A DNA stretch of 64,000 nt from Chondrilla cf. caribensis (Eukaryota; Porifera; Demospongiae; Chondrillida; Chondrillidae), in assembly GCA_964020155.1 (NCBI GenBank), contig OZ026548.1, positions 6,301,397 through 6,365,396 on the forward strand, read 5' to 3'. Made by a program: the position numbers and the translations under genes. The notes under the pieces were generated by a model that had not been told where the DNA came from, ran no database searches, and was given only the letters and a program-made list of their open reading frames with translations. Of the stretch, positions 1 to 14,210 are shown one piece after another; the first letter of the stretch is position 1, and each line of letters begins with the position of its first letter.

Positions 1-2
1 CG

Positions 3-2235
<2,233 letters not shown>

Positions 2236-2815
2236 GATATTAATTTCTTTTTTTATTTATTTTTTGATGTTGTTTTTAAACCACGTTTATGATCAATTTG
2301 TAAGCAATCACACACTCATGGGATTTTTGAAAGAATTTGATGAATATCAAGTAAAAGGTGATGTATTGTGCACGGTCGGTCCAGATCACTGTCTATAGAC
2401 TTTCATGCTTCACAGCTCCTCCAGAGCTGGGAGTTGGGGGTCATCTCCGGCTTCATTCAATATTTCCTACTTGTTAGTCCCCCCCCCCCCCTCACACTAG
2501 TGTTAGGTTCTTTGTTGGAAGTTGGTCCACTCATCTGCTACGGGCATGTTGTTCACAGTGGCCAGACAAGATGGTGGACGTGGCAATCCTCGTTCATAAC
2601 AACTTAGCCACCACATGGTCCCCTCTACTGTCTTAACTGGACCACATGCACAACTAGCATATTAGTGTACACATTCTAGTATACAAGCATATACAACCAG
2701 TATACAAGCACACAAATTTCAAATTTCAATAATTATTATACAATGTCATGGCAACAAACTCAATGCATTACATTCCACTGTGTGCTAGTTCACTCGTAGT
2801 ATTCATCACAAAAAG
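2236..2815. other. Intergenic, convergent 3' flanks of PTEN and citron kinase
   Basis: No coding feature is convincing here. The stretch is A/T-rich after the PTEN stop, has a poly-C run near 2471-2481, and contains three short related phrases built on 'acaagcatatacaaccagtatac' type sequence near 2665-2715. It should hold the 3' UTRs of both genes. Confidence 0.5.
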
Positions 2816-3300
2816 TCAGCTGAGATCACAGAACATGTCGGAGCTTATGGAGAGGTCCGTTGTGGAAGAGTGAAGGGTCAAATCCAATGGCTTTAGTTCA
2901 ATAGAGATGTCCCTGGCCCCACCCAATGACCCAATGGCTTTGGTTAGTGACGACACCCACTGCTGTTTCTGCACATCACCGACAGCGGTGAAGTACATGT
3001 CCTCAAGTGCTTTCTTCCCACATTTGAGTATGAACACATTCTCAACAGGACCCTTGACAGCTCCTGGAAGTTTGGCAGATTCAACTTCAGATACAAGACA
3101 CACACGATACTTAGGGTCACACAGGGGTACTGTTATCACCGGGTGCTCTCTTCTGGCGGCCAATTCAGTTGTGAATATCTTCAAATGGAAATTTGTCAGT
3201 ACTGCCCACATCAGAACATTCTTCTGTTTCGTTTCAGGTCTACAGTCCATGAAACATATAGTGTTTCACCTTCATGCTTGATCATGCAGGTAATCATGCT

Positions 3301-3366
<66 letters not shown>

Positions 3367-5233
3367 GTACACTGACAACAAGCCTTGGGTGATGGGAAGA
3401 GGAGATGCTGAAGAGTAAGGAAGGTCTTCGCCTTTAGCTCTTTTGGAGGGCGGGGCACCTCCTGCATCAACCATTTCCTCAGGAAGTCCACAATTGTTAG
3501 GTAGGTTCTTAGCACACTCGGGGTGGCAGAGGATCTTGCAATCTGCACAGGAGGAGACATGTACATATCACCTTCACCACTGGTGTACAGCACACATACC
3601 ACCTTCACCACTGGTGTACAGCACACATACCACCTTCACCACTGGTACACAGCACACATACCACCTTCACCACTGGTACACAGCACACACAAATACTCAC
3701 ATAAGCATTTGAACATTTTCCGTCGTTTACTCAATGACTGCTTACAGACGACACACTTGCTAGTACCAAACCCTAGCATTAATGAGATTGATGCGAACCT
3801 ATTGGAATAAACAACGAGTAAGTAAACAGTAAACAAATTAATCAGTAAACAACTCACTTGTGTGGAATGTCATGATGCAGAGTTGAAGTGAGTTGAGGTC
3901 GTTTGGCAGTGCTGGCAGTGAAGTCAGCACTAGCCACCCTCTCCATGCCACCCCCACTTGAGACACCCGATGACTGAGACAGACTGGGATTGGAGGAGGC
4001 GGACGGGATGTAGACGGACTTAGCAATACGCGGAGATCTCTTGAGGCTCTGTGGAGAGGTCGTCATGGAAACACTGTCTTCGGGGAAGACACTACCAGAC
4101 GGACTGGATGAGCTGGGAGATAGGGTGTGCTGTCTCTTTGGGGGACTCCCCTTTTGAGATACAGAGCTGGAGGGAGAGAACACTGCAGAACAAGATGACA
4201 ACACACCACACACAGACCAGGTGCACACTGCACACCACACACAGACCAGGTGCACACACCACACCACACACAGACCAGGTGCACACAACACACCACACAC
4301 AGTCCAGGTGCACACTGCACACCACACACAGTCCAGGTGCACACTGCACACCACACACAGTCCAGGTGCACACAACACACCACACACAGACCAGGTGCAC
4401 ACACGCACCACACACAGACCAGGTGCACACACCACACCACACACAGACCAGGTGCACACACCACACCACACACAGTCCAGGTGCACACTGCACACCACAC
4501 ACAGTCCAGGTGCACACAACACACCACACCCAGACCAGGTGCACACACGCACCACACACAGACCAGGTGCACACTGCACACCACATACAGACCAGGTGCA
4601 CAGTGTACTCACAGGATGATGACCTCTGGATCATTCCTGTTAGCTTCTTCCACTCCTCGACTTCCTGCTCAGGATTTCTGGATCTAGGTATGATCTTTCG
4701 AAGTTTCTACAGCACACATCACCAAGAACACAGACTAACAGTATGTATGTACACAGATCCAATGTAGACAGACACACATGCATACATACAAACGTGTATA
4801 CACTGCCGTGTGCATACACAGTTATACAGGCACACAAATAGGCCCACATGTTCACGGCATTCAGTAACGTGAGACGAACACAAACCTTTTTCAGTTTGGA
4901 CACTTTGGGGGGACTCCTGGACTGCATAGCATGTGTAATCAGCTTGGTCTGCTGCTCTATGGTAGTCTTCATTCTGTACTCTTGTTCTTCCTTGTCAATC
5001 AGGAGAACCCTCAGCTGTTCCTGGCGCTCTCGGTTAGCAATGGTCATACTCTCAATCTCAGCTGCTCGAGTCTCTGACTCTTGAGACAACTTGAGATATG
5101 ATGCCTTCAACCTATTCAGCTCCTGTCGAGTCTCTGAGACCTGTGAGTGGGGATCCACAGAGAGAAGTGAACAAAGACCTCAACAAAGTCAGGGGCAAAT
5201 GAAATACAGCACACAGTATGTACAGTACACAAC

Positions 5234-5264
<31 letters not shown>

Positions 5265-5576
5265 GCACCTCCTTTTGAGCTGTTGATAATTCAACTGTCA
5301 TTCTGTCCATCTTAGATTCCATATCATCGGATTTACTTTTCAGTGACAAATTAGAACGCTCAAGCTCTGTAATGCGCTTGCTGTAGCTCTCTGCTAACTG
5401 CTTCTGGACAAATAGGTTTTGCTGATAACGCTTTATCTCTTCACTGTGGAGAGTTGAACTACGCTGGAATATCTCAAGGGAACGGACATTTTGTTCTTCT
5501 ATTTCCATTCTACATGAAAGTTGGCCAGTGGATCATGCAAGGTTGGTACTACTAGATAATATATTATTTACCCTCA

Positions 5577-5644
<68 letters not shown>

Positions 5645-8600
5645 CAACGATCGTTCTTTGTTAAGCAAAGTGGCTGTTTCCTCCAGGCGGCTCTCAGCAG
5701 ATTCCAAGTCCCCTTCCAGTGTCTTCCTCTGCTCCAACCACTTCTTCTGATCTTCTTCAGATTTGTCTACAGACATCTTCAAGTCTTCTATCTGACTTTC
5801 AGCTGACTTGAGCTGATCTTCCAACACCTCACTGTTCTGTTGTCAACAGAGCACACTCGGTTACTATTATCACAGGGAGCATCTCTGACTAGCTCTCACC
5901 AGCTTATGAGTCTCCAGCTCCTGCTGCAGCTGGTGGGCTCTGTCTGAGGCCTTTCTTAGCTCACCATTGGTAGTGGACCGTGCCTCCTTCAATATAGAGA
6001 CACGCCTCTCCAATGACTACATGGATATCAACAAATAAAGGAACACAGTACATTAATCACACCCACACCCACACCCACACCCATCCAAACACCCACACAG
6101 TACTACCATCACCTGTACATCCTTTGTTAATTCAATTACTGTAGCATCACATGAAGCTTTAGCCTTCTTCAGATCAGCACATTCCTTACCAAGGTCTTCA
6201 TTGGACAGTGATGCTCTCAAAGTCTCTAATTCTTCCTAAAATGTCCAATACACACACAAACTGATGAGGTGAGAGCAGACATACAGAGATAGGCAGGTGT
6301 TTGGGATCTGAAGAATACCGACCACGTGACCTCACTGAAGAGAACTTTACCCAAACACATGCAAATATCAGTGCTGAAGCAGAGTGTACTGGCATACCAG
6401 TTGCATGGCTAATCTTTTCTTCAAATCACTATTCTCCTTCTCGAACGCAGCTGCATTGTCAGTCACCACCTTTAGTTCTGATGCCTTCCCCTCCAGCTCC
6501 TCCAGCAACACTTCTCTCTCCTTCTCCTTGGACTCCTTCAACCCCATCAGCTCAGACTGGAGAAGGACTAGGTTCTCCTGACCCTTGGTCAACAACTCGG
6601 CGTCCTTCTTGGCCCTCAGTTCATGCTGGCTGACCTCCTGCTTCAAGGAGAGATTCTGGTCCTCCAGTCTCATCACCCTCCTGAGGAGGTTGTCATATGC
6701 ATTGTTGCTAGGAGACAAGGAGGCATTGCGTCACCGTACACACCATTCATGAGATGACACACACTGGGCAGTTCACACCACACCTGGTCTCCTCACACGC
6801 TGGCTGACTGGAGGTCTCCTTGAGCTGCTCCAGGTGTTCCAGCTTCACCTCCAGCGATTTGTGTCTCTGTTTCAGAGTTGACAGAAACTACGTACATGAC
6901 ATGACACAAACAAAAGGTACCATGTAGCTGGCCATCACGTGTCCTCACCAATGCACGGTCCACCTACCTCCTGGTGGGTGCGGATCATAGTGTCCTTTTC
7001 ACCCCTCTCCTTGATCAACTGTGACTCAAGTTCTTCGAGTCTTGCATTTTTCTCCTCTCTCTCTTGGTTCAACAGTGACTGAAGTTCTCCAAGTTTTGTG
7101 TCTTTATCCTGTCTTTCCTCTCTCAACATTGACTCCAGCTCCTCCACTCGGCCATCTTTCTCCCTCTTCTTGCTCAACAAGGAGTCTAGTTCTTGTAGCT
7201 TCATCTCTTTCTCAGACAGTAATGTCTTCAGATTGTCTACTTCTGAACTGCTGAGATAATCCTACAACAAAACAAGAACAAAGCATCAAATCACCAAGGA
7301 CAATCTAACCTGGCCTTTATCAAGCAGTCAGCATGGACCAGCAGTCAGCATGGACCAGCAGTCAACATGGACCAGCAGTCAACATGGTCCAGTGTGTGTT
7401 GCACATACACACCTTCAACTCAGTAACTTCCATAGCACAGTCATCATCGCCATGGTATCTACCTCCCCCTTGTAGCTTGGCCAGTCTACCGAGGAGCTCC
7501 CCCCTCTCCTCCAAAGCAGTCTCCAACTTCTTCTCCAATTCTTTTACTTTGATCTCAGAATCCTTAAAAGTCTACAAGTGAGGTCACATGTGAGTCACAT
7601 GACCAATTCCTCCTCCTCCGACTCCCACTGCCAACCTGCAGGATCTTGTTCTGCATTCCAACCAGCTCTTTCCTTTTGGCCTCCTTCAACTGCAGAAATT
7701 AGTCCTTTGAATACATGAAGGGAACAAGAACTGATGGTAACAACTCACTTCAGACATCTTCTTCAACAACTGGGCAACTCTGGCGTCACTATGCTCTGTT
7801 TCCTTCATTTGCTGCTTGAGAGCATCCTGCAGTGTGCCTACCTTCACTGCAGCATCCTTCTTCTCCAGTTCTGCCAAAACCAGTGCCTTTTGGTACTGGG
7901 ATATGCTGTCCCTACAGAAAAAATGAGTTTGGCTATGGTGGGTACGGACTTTAGTCTGCACTGTTCTGATGGTGTGGGTGTGGTTTCAGTTGAGTGGGCG
8001 TGATTTCAGTTAAGTGGGTGTGCCTCTGTTGTATGGGTGTGCTCATTAGTGGGTGTGGCTTTGTTGTGTGTGTGTGTTCACTGATGGGTGTGGTTGTGTG
8101 TGGTACGCTAGTCTCACTTTGCTTTGGCTTCCTTCAGCCTCACTATCTTTTCATGATATTCCCTCACTTCAGCTAACAAACGCAAGGTTTTACTCTCAGC
8201 AGACTGTCTTTCAGAGCGTTCAATCTCCAGTGCTCTCTGTAGCTCCTTCACAGCAAGCAGAGGCAGAACACGACAAATGTCAAGTGGATAGCATGCCGTC
8301 ATGGAGATGGTACACATACGGCATGCCGTCATGGAGATGGTACACATACGGCATGCCGTCATGGAGATGGTACACATACGGCATGCCGTCATGGAGATGG
8401 TACACATACGGCATGCTGTCATGGAGATGGTACACATACGGCATGCCGTCATGGAGATGGTACACATACGGCATGCCGTCATGGAGATGGTACACATACG
8501 GCATGCCGTCATGGAGATGGTACACATACGGCATGCTGTCATGGAGATGGTACACATACGGCATGCTGTCATGGAGATGGTACACATACGGCATGCCGTC

Positions 8601-9229
8601 ATGGAGATGGTACACATACGGCATGCTGTCATGGAGATGGTACACATACGGCATGCTGTCATGGAGATAGTACACATCATGCTGTCATGGATACAATGTA
8701 CATACCTCCAGCTCGGACTGTTTCATTATCTGCTCATTTTGAAGCACTTTGTGGGATTCCTCAACCTTGCTGAGAGCCTTCTCCCGGGACTGCAGTATCT
8801 GCTTCACTTCAGCTATCATCACAGACAGCTCCACCTCAGATGTCTCCAGTGTGGTCTCTGATAGAGATTCACTGGACAATGATCTACAGGAGATGTACAC
8901 CCACTGGCCATCACACACAGCTGCAGTGGAAGGCTGAAGAGTTAGTCTACATTCACCTGATGCGGTTTCTACCCGTCACTGAGAGTCTTGTTGATTCTCT
9001 GGGAGTGTGGGGGTTGCGAGAGAAAGTGAACCCCACAAATGTCAGCTCCTTTCCCGAGAAGCCTTTCATTGGTTTGGTAGTTGACCTCAGACGATCCTTC
9101 TTCGGTGGGGAGGGGGGCTCAAAGTTGGATGTATCGTCCACTCCTTCAACCTTTGGAACATAAGGAAGTGGCACTGCAAACCGGAAGGACAACAAATAGG
9201 CAGGTATACACAAATGGGTGACCGCACAT

Positions 9230-9269
<40 letters not shown>

Positions 9270-9883
9270 AGGCTAGTCCACGGAACTCCAGTGAAGAAAG
9301 CATGATTCTTTATTTCTTCAAATTGAATTCTTGTATTCTGAGGGCTCAGAAGTTTGCATAGCAAATCTTTGAAGACATCACTGAATCCAACATCTTCGGG
9401 AAACTGTAGATGGTCTGTAAAATTCATAATGTGTCCATACGTCTGTGTAGTTGTGTCCCCTTCAAAAGGAGTGAATCCTGCCAGCAGTTCGTAGCCGATG
9501 ATCCCCAGTGACCACCAGTCACAGCACACTCCGTAGCAGCCTCCACTCCCGGACGGAGTGGTCATGTTGAGAGAGGTCAACACCTCTGGGGCGATGTACT
9601 CGGGGGTCCCAACAGGCAGGGCTGTGTCAGTCTGGAGGGGGTGGGGGAGAGGAGGCAGCTGCAGTCCTACTCAGTACAGTTGCCGGACACACAACAGTGC
9701 ACTCACCACAACTCCATCCTTCAGTCTGGCTGCCGACCCGAAGTCAACCAACTTAATGTGTCCAGAAGCAGTAATCAGCACATTGTCAGGTTTGACATCT
9801 CTGTTTGGACGTGAACAAATTGCATGACTCGAAGTTGTCCTATCTATGCCAGGAGTATTGAGTTATGTGTGCATGTGTATGTG

Positions 9884-9944
<61 letters not shown>

Positions 9945-11138
9945 GTGCGTGTGCGTGTCAGAGAGAGTGTTGATGTACATGGTACACACACTTTACTGGT
10001 TCTACTTTGGGCACGATATGTGAGTAGTCAGCTGATCTGTTGCACACTCCACCAACCTGTGTACGAAGCCCAGCTGATGGAGGTCATTCAAAGCAGCCGT
10101 AATCTCAACCAAATAGAAGATGATCCCTTGTTCAGTGAGTATCTCCCCATTGACATCCTTCTCCATCACAGTGAGCAGGTCACCCCCGGGGTGGAACTCC
10201 ATGACCAGATACAGGCACTTGCTGTCCATGAAGGCATACGTCAAGGACGTCAACCAGGGGCTAGTGCTCCAGGCCATGATGTCCCTCTCTTCCTGGAAGA
10301 ATGCAGCCTGAGCAGAACAGTACGACAACACTTCCACAGTAAATTGTTTCACACATGCAAGCAGACTTACATTCACACATACTCTACATACACGATATAC
10401 ACATATCCTATATACTGTATCCACATACATACATACATACACAATGTACATAATATCAGACGTATGTACATATAGACACACAATGCACACAGACACATAG
10501 GTAGAAATACAATATGCACATACACACATGTGCACGCATGAAATACCAAATAACATGAAAAAAATTAGAAATATGTTGCACACCCACGGGGCCTTCCACC
10601 AGGCAGGAGTGGAGGCTGTGGACACACAGACCATTGGGACAGTAGGGCCTATGGTAGGGAACAATGTGAACAACGACTGACATCACTTTGCTTCAGTATT
10701 TCGTCCTTCTTCATGACCTTCATTGCAAACACGTCATTGGTCGACTTCTCCCGCACTACCTTGACCTCGCCGAAGTGTCCACGACCAATCACTCCCTTCA
10801 CATCAAAATCAGATGCTGAAACTCGCAATTTCTTCAATTTCTCCACACAGCCAGCATCTGAAGAACAACACAGAAGACGGTATATGCACCCTGTGAGGCT
10901 AGGACGGCAGGAACTACTAACATTTTGCTAGAAATTTGGTCACGTGTTTGTCCTGTGTGGGGTTGTCCGGACAGCACTCGTCGAAAATGACCATAAGAAG
11001 GTCGATTAAAGCATCGTGGTGCACTAAGGCGGATAGTGAGAGCGGATCAGTATCCTTTAACTTTCCAGAAACTACATCTGTTACTGAATTCAAACGATTC
11101 CACAACCCCCTCTCCGTGGCCATGGGGTCCACATCCAT
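2816..11138 (-). CDS. CIT: Citron-like Rho-interacting serine/threonine kinase without CNH domain
   Basis: AGC-family kinase acting with Rho in cytokinesis. Order on the minus strand: N-terminal helical region (11138-10923, from MDVDPMATERG); kinase domain from about 10860 to 9270 with glycine loop GRGHFGEV, catalytic lysine in FAMKVMKK, HRD split over an intron as FVHR/DVKPDN, DFG in LVDFGSAARL (about 9707-9803) and PEYIAPEVL; AGC tail with DDTSNFEPPSP and GFSGKELTFVGF (9175-8960), which matches citron better than ROCK; a long coiled coil (8884 to about 4640) ending IEQQTKLITHAMQ as in citron; a Ser/Pro-rich linker; a C1 zinc finger (IPHK, CVVCKQSL, CKILCHPECAKNLPNNCGLP; about 3860-3470); and a PH domain (GLLSVYR joined to PETKQKNVLMWAVL; 3230-2900). 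The ORF then stops, so the C-terminal CNH domain of vertebrate citron is absent. It shares a 51-bp start-to-start gap with elongin B. Introns are rich in tandem repeats. Confidence 0.9.
3303..3364. repeat. (AC)n microsatellite in citron intron
   Basis: About 31 uninterrupted AC units lie directly after the splice donor of the exon that ends the C1-PH linker. Confidence 0.95.
3566..3688. repeat. 31-bp minisatellite, about four copies
   Basis: Near-identical units with core ccttcaccactggt and a variable gtacagcacacatac spacer, inside the intron that splits the C1 domain. Confidence 0.9.
4198..4608. repeat. About 29-31-bp minisatellite next to a splice donor, about 14 copies
   Basis: Units with core cagaccaggtgcacac or cagtccaggtgcacac. 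On the coding (minus) strand the array begins about 10 bases after the donor gtgagtacactg near 4615. It leaves open frames on both strands, but these are Val/Cys/His low-complexity shadows rather than protein. Confidence 0.93.
5228..5268. repeat. (CA)n microsatellite in citron intron
   Basis: Simple CA run in a coiled-coil intron, adjacent to the donor of the exon to its right on the plus strand. Confidence 0.9.
5577..5642. repeat. (CT)n-(CA)n compound microsatellite
   Basis: A CT run of about 30 bases passes directly into a CA run of about 34 bases in a citron intron. The CA end touches the splice donor of the neighbouring exon. Confidence 0.93.
8286..8690. repeat. 30-bp minisatellite seeded at a splice donor, about 13 copies
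   Basis: Highly uniform 30-bp units with core catggagatggtacacatacgg. On the minus (coding) strand each unit reads gtatgtgtaccatctccatg, close to the true donor sequence gtatgtacattgtatccatg at 8706-8687. The unit length is a multiple of three, so repetitive ORFs run through it on both strands. These are not credited as protein. Confidence 0.96.
9228..9261. repeat. (CA)n microsatellite in citron intron
   Basis: CA run immediately after the donor of the exon encoding the end of the kinase domain (minus strand). Confidence 0.9.
9889..9960. repeat. (TG)n microsatellite in citron intron
   Basis: TG run with a few C interruptions at its right end, in the intron between the HRD and DFG exons. Confidence 0.93.
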
Positions 11139-11189
11139 TTTCCTCTGTAAATTCGCGCCAAATGACGTAGGCAAGAACGCGTAGGAAAA
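11139..11189. promoter_or_regulatory. Bidirectional promoter, citron kinase / elongin B
   Basis: Only 51 bp separate the start codons of two divergent genes, so transcription start sites and core promoters of both must lie here or overlap the 5' coding regions. No TATA box is visible. Confidence 0.75.
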
Positions 11190-11724
11190 ATGGTGGGTTT
11201 AATTTCGATGTACTGACATGTACGCTAGGTTTCGTTCTGTTTACCTGTTGCCTTTTGTATTTAGGATGTCTTTTTAATTGTAAGAAGATCTAAAACAACC
11301 ATATTCTTAGATGTGAAGGAGAGTACACCGGTGTCTCATGTCAAGATGATGATCCAAGGTATCACTAAGCGAAAACCCGAGGATATGAAGTTGCTCAAGA
11401 TAGGCAGTCGTGAGGTGCTAGAAGACAAGAAAACTTTGGCCGAATGTGGATTCGACTCTCAGAGTTGTAAAGCCCAGGATCCTCAAACTGTTGGCTTAGT
11501 ATACAGACTTAGCGGTAAGTGCATGTTATTGAGTGTACTGTGTCTGTATGAGTCAACATGTGTGTCCAGATCTGGCTTATGTACGTATGTTTACTATGTT
11601 ATTTACAGACGGTGATGAGTTCGAGGAACTCCAAGTGGACCCGTACTCCTCACCACCAGACCTTCCTGATGTCATGCGAGAACAGCAGCAAGACAACTCC
11701 ACCACTGGAACCAACGGACTTTGA
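11190..11724 (+). CDS. ELOB: Elongin-B
   Basis: Ubiquitin-like adaptor that pairs with elongin C in transcription elongation factor SIII and in cullin-2/5 ubiquitin ligases. Three coding exons. The first holds only the ATG (11190-11192), followed by a phase-0 intron 11193-11264; exon 2 (11265-11514) starts DVFLIVRRSKTTIFLD, so the joined N-terminus is MDVFL as in human elongin B. Exon 3 (11609-11724) carries the acidic C-terminal tail DPYSSPPDLPDVM, which is nearly identical to the family. Total about 121 residues, the usual length (human 118). It lies head-to-head with citron kinase and tail-to-tail with NAA35. Confidence 0.95.
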
Positions 11725-11934
11725 ATGCTCGAGCCTTTACAGAACATTGATCTGTGTTCTTATTCGTGGTTGCAATGTTAATTCTATCTACTGTATTCAA
11801 GAATGTCATGAAAATTTGATTTAACGTAGTTTTTAATTAATATACAACCTAATTCCACTGAAAGAGATATACATACATCAAATATAAATAATTAGGTCAC
11901 AGACCATAAGTAGCTAATAGAACAGATAAACAAG

Positions 11935-14163
11935 CTACAGTAATCTCAAAATTGGGAAGTGTTTATGAGAGGAATAGTCCAGACTCAGTAGTGAACTGTC
12001 CTCCTTGTGCCGACCTGCTACTGCCAGGTTGCAGACGACCATGTTAGTCTTGATGGTCTTCAAGAGACCCTTGCTATCTTCATTCAGGGTCATGCCATCC
12101 AGAGAGTTCTTGGCGGCCATGAAACCTTTGCTTGCTAAAACAAAGAGGTTTGTATGCCTACCAGAGTAGGCCGAGATGGATAGTTCGTGGATGTACTCCG
12201 AGTGCATCCTGAGTCGAGGAGTGGAGACCACGACAAAGGCAGAAAATCGATGTCTGTACCTCAGTTCCTCCTTGGAGAACCGAGCAGCAATAGCTGGGAG
12301 CTTCTGATCTGCAGCTGCTGCCTCTATCGCCCGCATCAAGGCTGAACACATCACCTTCTTGACAGTAGCAAACAAAATTTCCTTCTCCAGATCCTTGTGG
12401 TGTGTGTTCTTCTTCATTTTAGCCTTTTGCTTGCCGCTCTTTGACACCAGATTTAGCTCCTTCTCTGTTGACTGCTTGGCACCTTTCAGGATCCTACACA
12501 AACACCCATAGAGGTAGTCCAGGTACCACAGTGCATAGTGAGTCTCTCCCAGGGTGTACAAGTTGAACTCGATCCCGACATTAATGAAGTCAATCATCAG
12601 AACCAGGATCAGTCGGAGGACCCAGAGGCTGTACAGCTTCACATGCTCTCGTTGAGGGTCTGTTTTCAGAATCAGCTGGTGGAGAAGATGATCGGTGGCC
12701 TCTACTTCCTGTTGGAGATCTCCAAGTAGATTGAGGCAGCATGTGATCCTCTCTTGATGTCTGGAGCGGTGGTCGCAGTAGAGGAGGATGCTGTCACATA
12801 CCGGGTCCACCAACATTGGGAGGAGTTTGTCCACTAGTTCCCTGGCTTTTGGCAATGAACCAAGAGGTGTCTTCGGGTTCAGGGAGGACGGGCTGCTGAA
12901 ATGCCGAATGTCCTGTCGGATAAGCACTTCTAGGAAGCAGTGGCCATCTTTCTTGGAGAGGAATAGATCATGTAAGATATTCTTCAGGAATGACCGTACC
13001 ATAACATTTGATGACTCCGCAGACGTACACAGTGCCATGACCGAGGTCTGTATCTCCTTCAAACCTGATAACTCACGAATTTTGAGTGCTTCTTGAAGAC
13101 CAAGAAGGCACTGCAACATGTAGTCAGCCCCCTCCTTTCGTGTCAGCCTTGTTACTTGTCGAGGAGAGGGAGGGAGGATGAGGTTGTTAATAGCATCGTG
13201 GAAACCAAAGTGCAGACGCTGTTCGTTGTCAGCCCACAGTGTTCCTAACGACAGGGTCTCCCTCATCTCCCGGCAACCTTCAATACAGTGAACCATCCAT
13301 TCCTTGTGAGCTGGATAAGTCTCCTTTCCTTTGTCCTCCCCCAGACCCCTCAGAAGTTGCACGAGCAAACGCAACATGCGAATACGAGCGAGCAGAGCCT
13401 TCTGGTGCTGGAGATTGGGCTCAACAGATGTAACCTCATCTTCATTAGGATGTTTGTTGCTGTGTGAAGCCTTTTTCAGCCTGTGCTGGAGGGAGTCTTC
13501 CTTCTCTTTCAGCTGGAGAATTGCTGCATCGCTTCCTTTCAGTTGTCTGTCGATGTCCAGTCCCAGGGTGAGACACTGGTGGTCATCCTCCACACAGACC
13601 ATCGCTCTGAACAGGTTCTTCCTTATCAATTCCACACAGGTCAACACACTGATAAGGACATTGCGCAATAACGTGTGCTGTACCTTCGAGATCTCGTGCA
13701 AGTAGATACAGGTGAAGACCGTCTGAGCTAAAGTGTGCCCGTCCAGCCACGTGGCGACCAAAGAGACGAGCTCGTCTGTGATACCAATGACATCTTCGTC
13801 CCTGAACGTCTCCAATTCGACCAGGTTATCTAGAGATTCCTTTATATCTATTGGACCATGCTTGGTCCACTTGCTACGCACGTAGAGATCCATCCTAGGG
13901 TCCATAAATTCCACTGCAGTCATAGAATCGACCAAGGTGAATCTGGAGTCATGTATCAGTTCTCCGGGAGACAGAGCGGTGGAGAGAATGCGAAATGATG
14001 CGGTTATGTCAACCCAATCATCTTCTTGGTAGTCAGAGGTACTGTTCTCTTGCGTACCTGAACGCAAAAGAGGTACTTTGTCTCCATTTTCATCGTCACT
14101 GAGAATCGCGGTTTCAATATGCTTTGAATTATCGGTTGTCCAAACGGTCACTTGTTCCGCCAT
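11935..14163 (-). CDS. NAA35: N-alpha-acetyltransferase 35, NatC auxiliary subunit (MAK10 homologue)
   Basis: Auxiliary subunit of the NatC N-terminal acetyltransferase, which acetylates nascent proteins with Met-Leu/Ile/Phe type starts at the ribosome together with NAA30 and NAA38. The 742-residue ORF is one exon, close to the human length. Family landmarks: WVDITASFRILSTALSPGEL, the strongly conserved SMTAVEFMDPRMD near residue 80, TWLDGHTLAQTVFTCIYLH, RQVTRLTRKE, a Lys-rich stretch KQKAKMKKNTHHKDLEKEI, and the C-terminus SSHKHFPILRLL. An Asp/Ser-rich N-terminal extension precedes the conserved part. The start at 14163 was chosen because it is the first Met and lies 47 bp from the divergent TIMM10 start. 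Lack of introns is unusual beside its intron-rich neighbours. Confidence 0.92.
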   Translation of the reverse strand: MAEQVTVWTTDNSKHIETAILSDDENGDKVPLLRSGTQENSTSDYQEDDWVDITASFRILSTALSPGELIHDSRFTLVDSMTAVEFMDPRMDLYVRSKWTKHGPIDIKESLDNLVELETFRDEDVIGITDELVSLVATWLDGHTLAQTVFTCIYLHEISKVQHTLLRNVLISVLTCVELIRKNLFRAMVCVEDDHQCLTLGLDIDRQLKGSDAAILQLKEKEDSLQHRLKKASHSNKHPNEDEVTSVEPNLQHQKALLARIRMLRLLVQLLRGLGEDKGKETYPAHKEWMVHCIEGCREMRETLSLGTLWADNEQRLHFGFHDAINNLILPPSPRQVTRLTRKEGADYMLQCLLGLQEALKIRELSGLKEIQTSVMALCTSAESSNVMVRSFLKNILHDLFLSKKDGHCFLEVLIRQDIRHFSSPSSLNPKTPLGSLPKARELVDKLLPMLVDPVCDSILLYCDHRSRHQERITCCLNLLGDLQQEVEATDHLLHQLILKTDPQREHVKLYSLWVLRLILVLMIDFINVGIEFNLYTLGETHYALWYLDYLYGCLCRILKGAKQSTEKELNLVSKSGKQKAKMKKNTHHKDLEKEILFATVKKVMCSALMRAIEAAAADQKLPAIAARFSKEELRYRHRFSAFVVVSTPRLRMHSEYIHELSISAYSGRHTNLFVLASKGFMAAKNSLDGMTLNEDSKGLLKTIKTNMVVCNLAVAGRHKEDSSLLSLDYSSHKHFPILRLL

Positions 14164-14210
14164 TTTCCGGCCATGTGTTCAAATGGGGATTTCCCGAGTG
14201 GAAAGAAAAA
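14164..14210. promoter_or_regulatory. Bidirectional promoter, NAA35 / TIMM10
   Basis: 47 bp between the two divergent start codons. The segment must contain both 5' UTRs, or very short leaders, and core promoter elements. Nothing like a TATA box is evident. Confidence 0.72.

Noticed and set aside
4198..4608. CRISPR-like appearance of regularly spaced repeats
   Set aside because: Units are contiguous or near-contiguous without unique spacers, the genome is eukaryotic, and no cas genes are present.
4051..4767. Long Thr/His/Cys/Val-rich ORFs on both strands
   Set aside because: They are generated by the GT/CA-rich minisatellite inside a citron intron. Splice sites on both sides show that the segment is removed.
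8053..8680. 190-200-residue ORFs made of 10-residue repeats (for example MEMVHIRHAV)
   Set aside because: The repeat unit is 30 bp, so every frame without a stop stays open on both strands. The flanking coiled-coil exons splice around it.
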